Below, piece by piece: positions 40,896 to 41,599 of a DNA stretch of 41,599 bases. The notes under the pieces are model-generated. The model saw only the letters and a list, made by a program, of their open reading frames with translations, was not told where the DNA came from and searched no databases. Both the position numbers and the translations under genes were made by a program. The DNA is from Oscillospiraceae bacterium. GTDB taxonomy: Bacteria > Bacillota > Clostridia > Oscillospirales > Oscillospiraceae. Each line of letters opens with the position of its first letter. Position 1 is the stretch's first letter. Location: assembly GCA_017632775.1 (NCBI GenBank), contig JAGBQR010000006.1:1-41599 (forward strand). Direction: 5' to 3'.

Positions 40896-41599
40896 ATGAA
40901 TATAAAGCTTCTCGCCTTCGATCTTGACGGTACGCTGCTGGATGACAGCAAAGCCATCCCGGCCGAGAACGTCCGGGCCTTGCGCACCGCGGCCGACAAC
41001 AACATCATCACGGTTCCTGCAAGCGGAAGGATCTACCGGTTCATGCCGGAAGCCGTCCGGTCACAGCTCTCCGCCCGTTACTTCATCACGGCAAACGGCG
41101 GTGAAGTATATGATGCCCTGAGCGATTCCGTCCTGTATTCCGCTGAGATCCCTCTGCACCGGGCCGTGGACGTGCTGGATCATTTCGATACGATCGACGG
41201 CATCTATGACTGCTATGCCGACAATTCCGGCTATATGAGCAGATCCTTCATGGAGAAAGCCGACGACTATTTCCTGGACCCGGCCCTCAATGCCATGCTC
41301 CACTCCTACACATTGAAAACCCGGACTCCTGTTGAGGACCTGCGAAGTTTTCTCATCGAACGGGGAAAGTCTCTTCAGAAGCTTCAGATGTTTTTCCGGG
41401 ACTCAGAGGTACGGCTGCATCAGCTGAAGATCCTTCCTGAACTCTTCCCCGATCTCGTCATCAGTTCTTCTCTGGCCAACAATATCGAGATCAATTCCGC
41501 AGAAGCTACCAAGGGGCAGGCGCTTGCCGCCCTGTGCGCCAAACTGGGGATCGACCGGTCAGCCGTCATGGCCTTCGGCGACGGACTGAATGATCTGGA
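40896..41599 (+). CDS. HAD-superfamily hydrolase, Cof-type IIB (partial, runs off right edge)
   Basis: The first 234 codons are present with no stop. Motif I is FDLDGTLLDD (8-17) with the nucleophile Asp9 and acid/base Asp11. Motif II is probably the Ser in VPASGR (43-48), motif III is the Lys in EATKGQ and motif IV is GDGLND at the very end. A large cap domain (about 85-190) between motifs is typical of the Cof/YidA group, which removes phosphate from sugar phosphates or cofactors such as pyridoxal phosphate. GGGGAG lies 8 bases before the ATG. Roughly the last 30 residues should lie beyond the window. Confidence 0.88.
   Translation, partial: MNIKLLAFDLDGTLLDDSKAIPAENVRALRTAADNNIITVPASGRIYRFMPEAVRSQLSARYFITANGGEVYDALSDSVLYSAEIPLHRAVDVLDHFDTIDGIYDCYADNSGYMSRSFMEKADDYFLDPALNAMLHSYTLKTRTPVEDLRSFLIERGKSLQKLQMFFRDSEVRLHQLKILPELFPDLVISSSLANNIEINSAEATKGQALAALCAKLGIDRSAVMAFGDGLNDL

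Noticed and set aside
1..41599. tRNA or rRNA genes, CRISPR arrays, insertion sequences, prophage genes
   Set aside because: Spacers were examined by eye for cloverleaf ends, spaced repeats, transposase motifs and terminal repeats; none was convincing.

Overview
The window is 41.6 kb of GC-rich bacterial chromosome. It most likely comes from an anaerobic member of the Bacillota, class Clostridia, probably a Lachnospiraceae-type gut organism. The reasons are: a zinc-type short S14; an adenylate kinase with a four-Cys zinc LID; rpsD lying inside the rpsM-rpsK-rpsD-rpoA-rplQ block; strong AGGAGG ribosome binding sites; a TAXI-type TRAP transporter; and abundant iron-sulfur flavoenzymes. No tRNA, rRNA, CRISPR array, insertion sequence or phage gene was seen. 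The taxonomic placement is inference.

Left part (1-3.3 kb): the start of a phosphoribosyltransferase on the minus strand, then a divergent plus-strand group: a YhfC-type intramembrane protease, a lipoprotein and an MFS transporter. It ends at a bidirectional terminator.

Aromatic amino acid operon (3.3-11.55 kb, minus strand): pheA-aroB-aroC-aroE/aroK fusion-aroQ-aroA-tyrA-aroF. Eight tightly overlapping genes cover all seven steps to chorismate plus the Phe and Tyr branches. Upstream lies a good promoter, a 32-codon leader peptide with 3 Tyr, 4 Phe and 1 Trp codons, and an intrinsic terminator. This is a textbook layout for ribosome-mediated attenuation, a mode better known from Proteobacteria, and no T-box motif is visible. 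It is the most interesting signal in the window. Just upstream are two half-size chromate transporter genes whose promoter overlaps an inverted repeat.

Redox cassette (12.9-21.4 kb, plus strand): a NUDIX hydrolase, then a ROK-family regulator whose promoter is followed by a perfect 11-bp direct repeat. It is followed closely by a NuoG-like/GltD-like iron-sulfur flavoprotein, a truncated NuoF-like ferredoxin protein and a fumarate-reductase/ketosteroid-dehydrogenase-type flavoprotein. After a terminator come two TIM-barrel sugar isomerase/epimerase-like genes. Together they look like an NAD(P)H-linked redox module for an unidentified, perhaps carbohydrate-derived, substrate.

Ribosomal super-operon (21.5-37.5 kb, minus strand): 27 ribosomal protein genes plus secY, adk, map, infA and rpoA in the classical S10-spc-alpha order, rpsJ first and rplQ last. 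The S10 promoter is near consensus and its roughly 300-nt leader contains an intrinsic terminator. Three internal spacers are much longer than the rest and can fold: rpsJ-rplC, rpsN-rpsH and rpmJ-rpsM. They are candidates for ribosomal-protein autoregulation. L3 and S3 carry unusual repetitive C-terminal tails.

Right end (37.5-41.6 kb): a two-gene TAXI TRAP transporter (fused permease and lipoprotein receptor) on the minus strand, then a divergent HAD phosphatase cut by the window edge.
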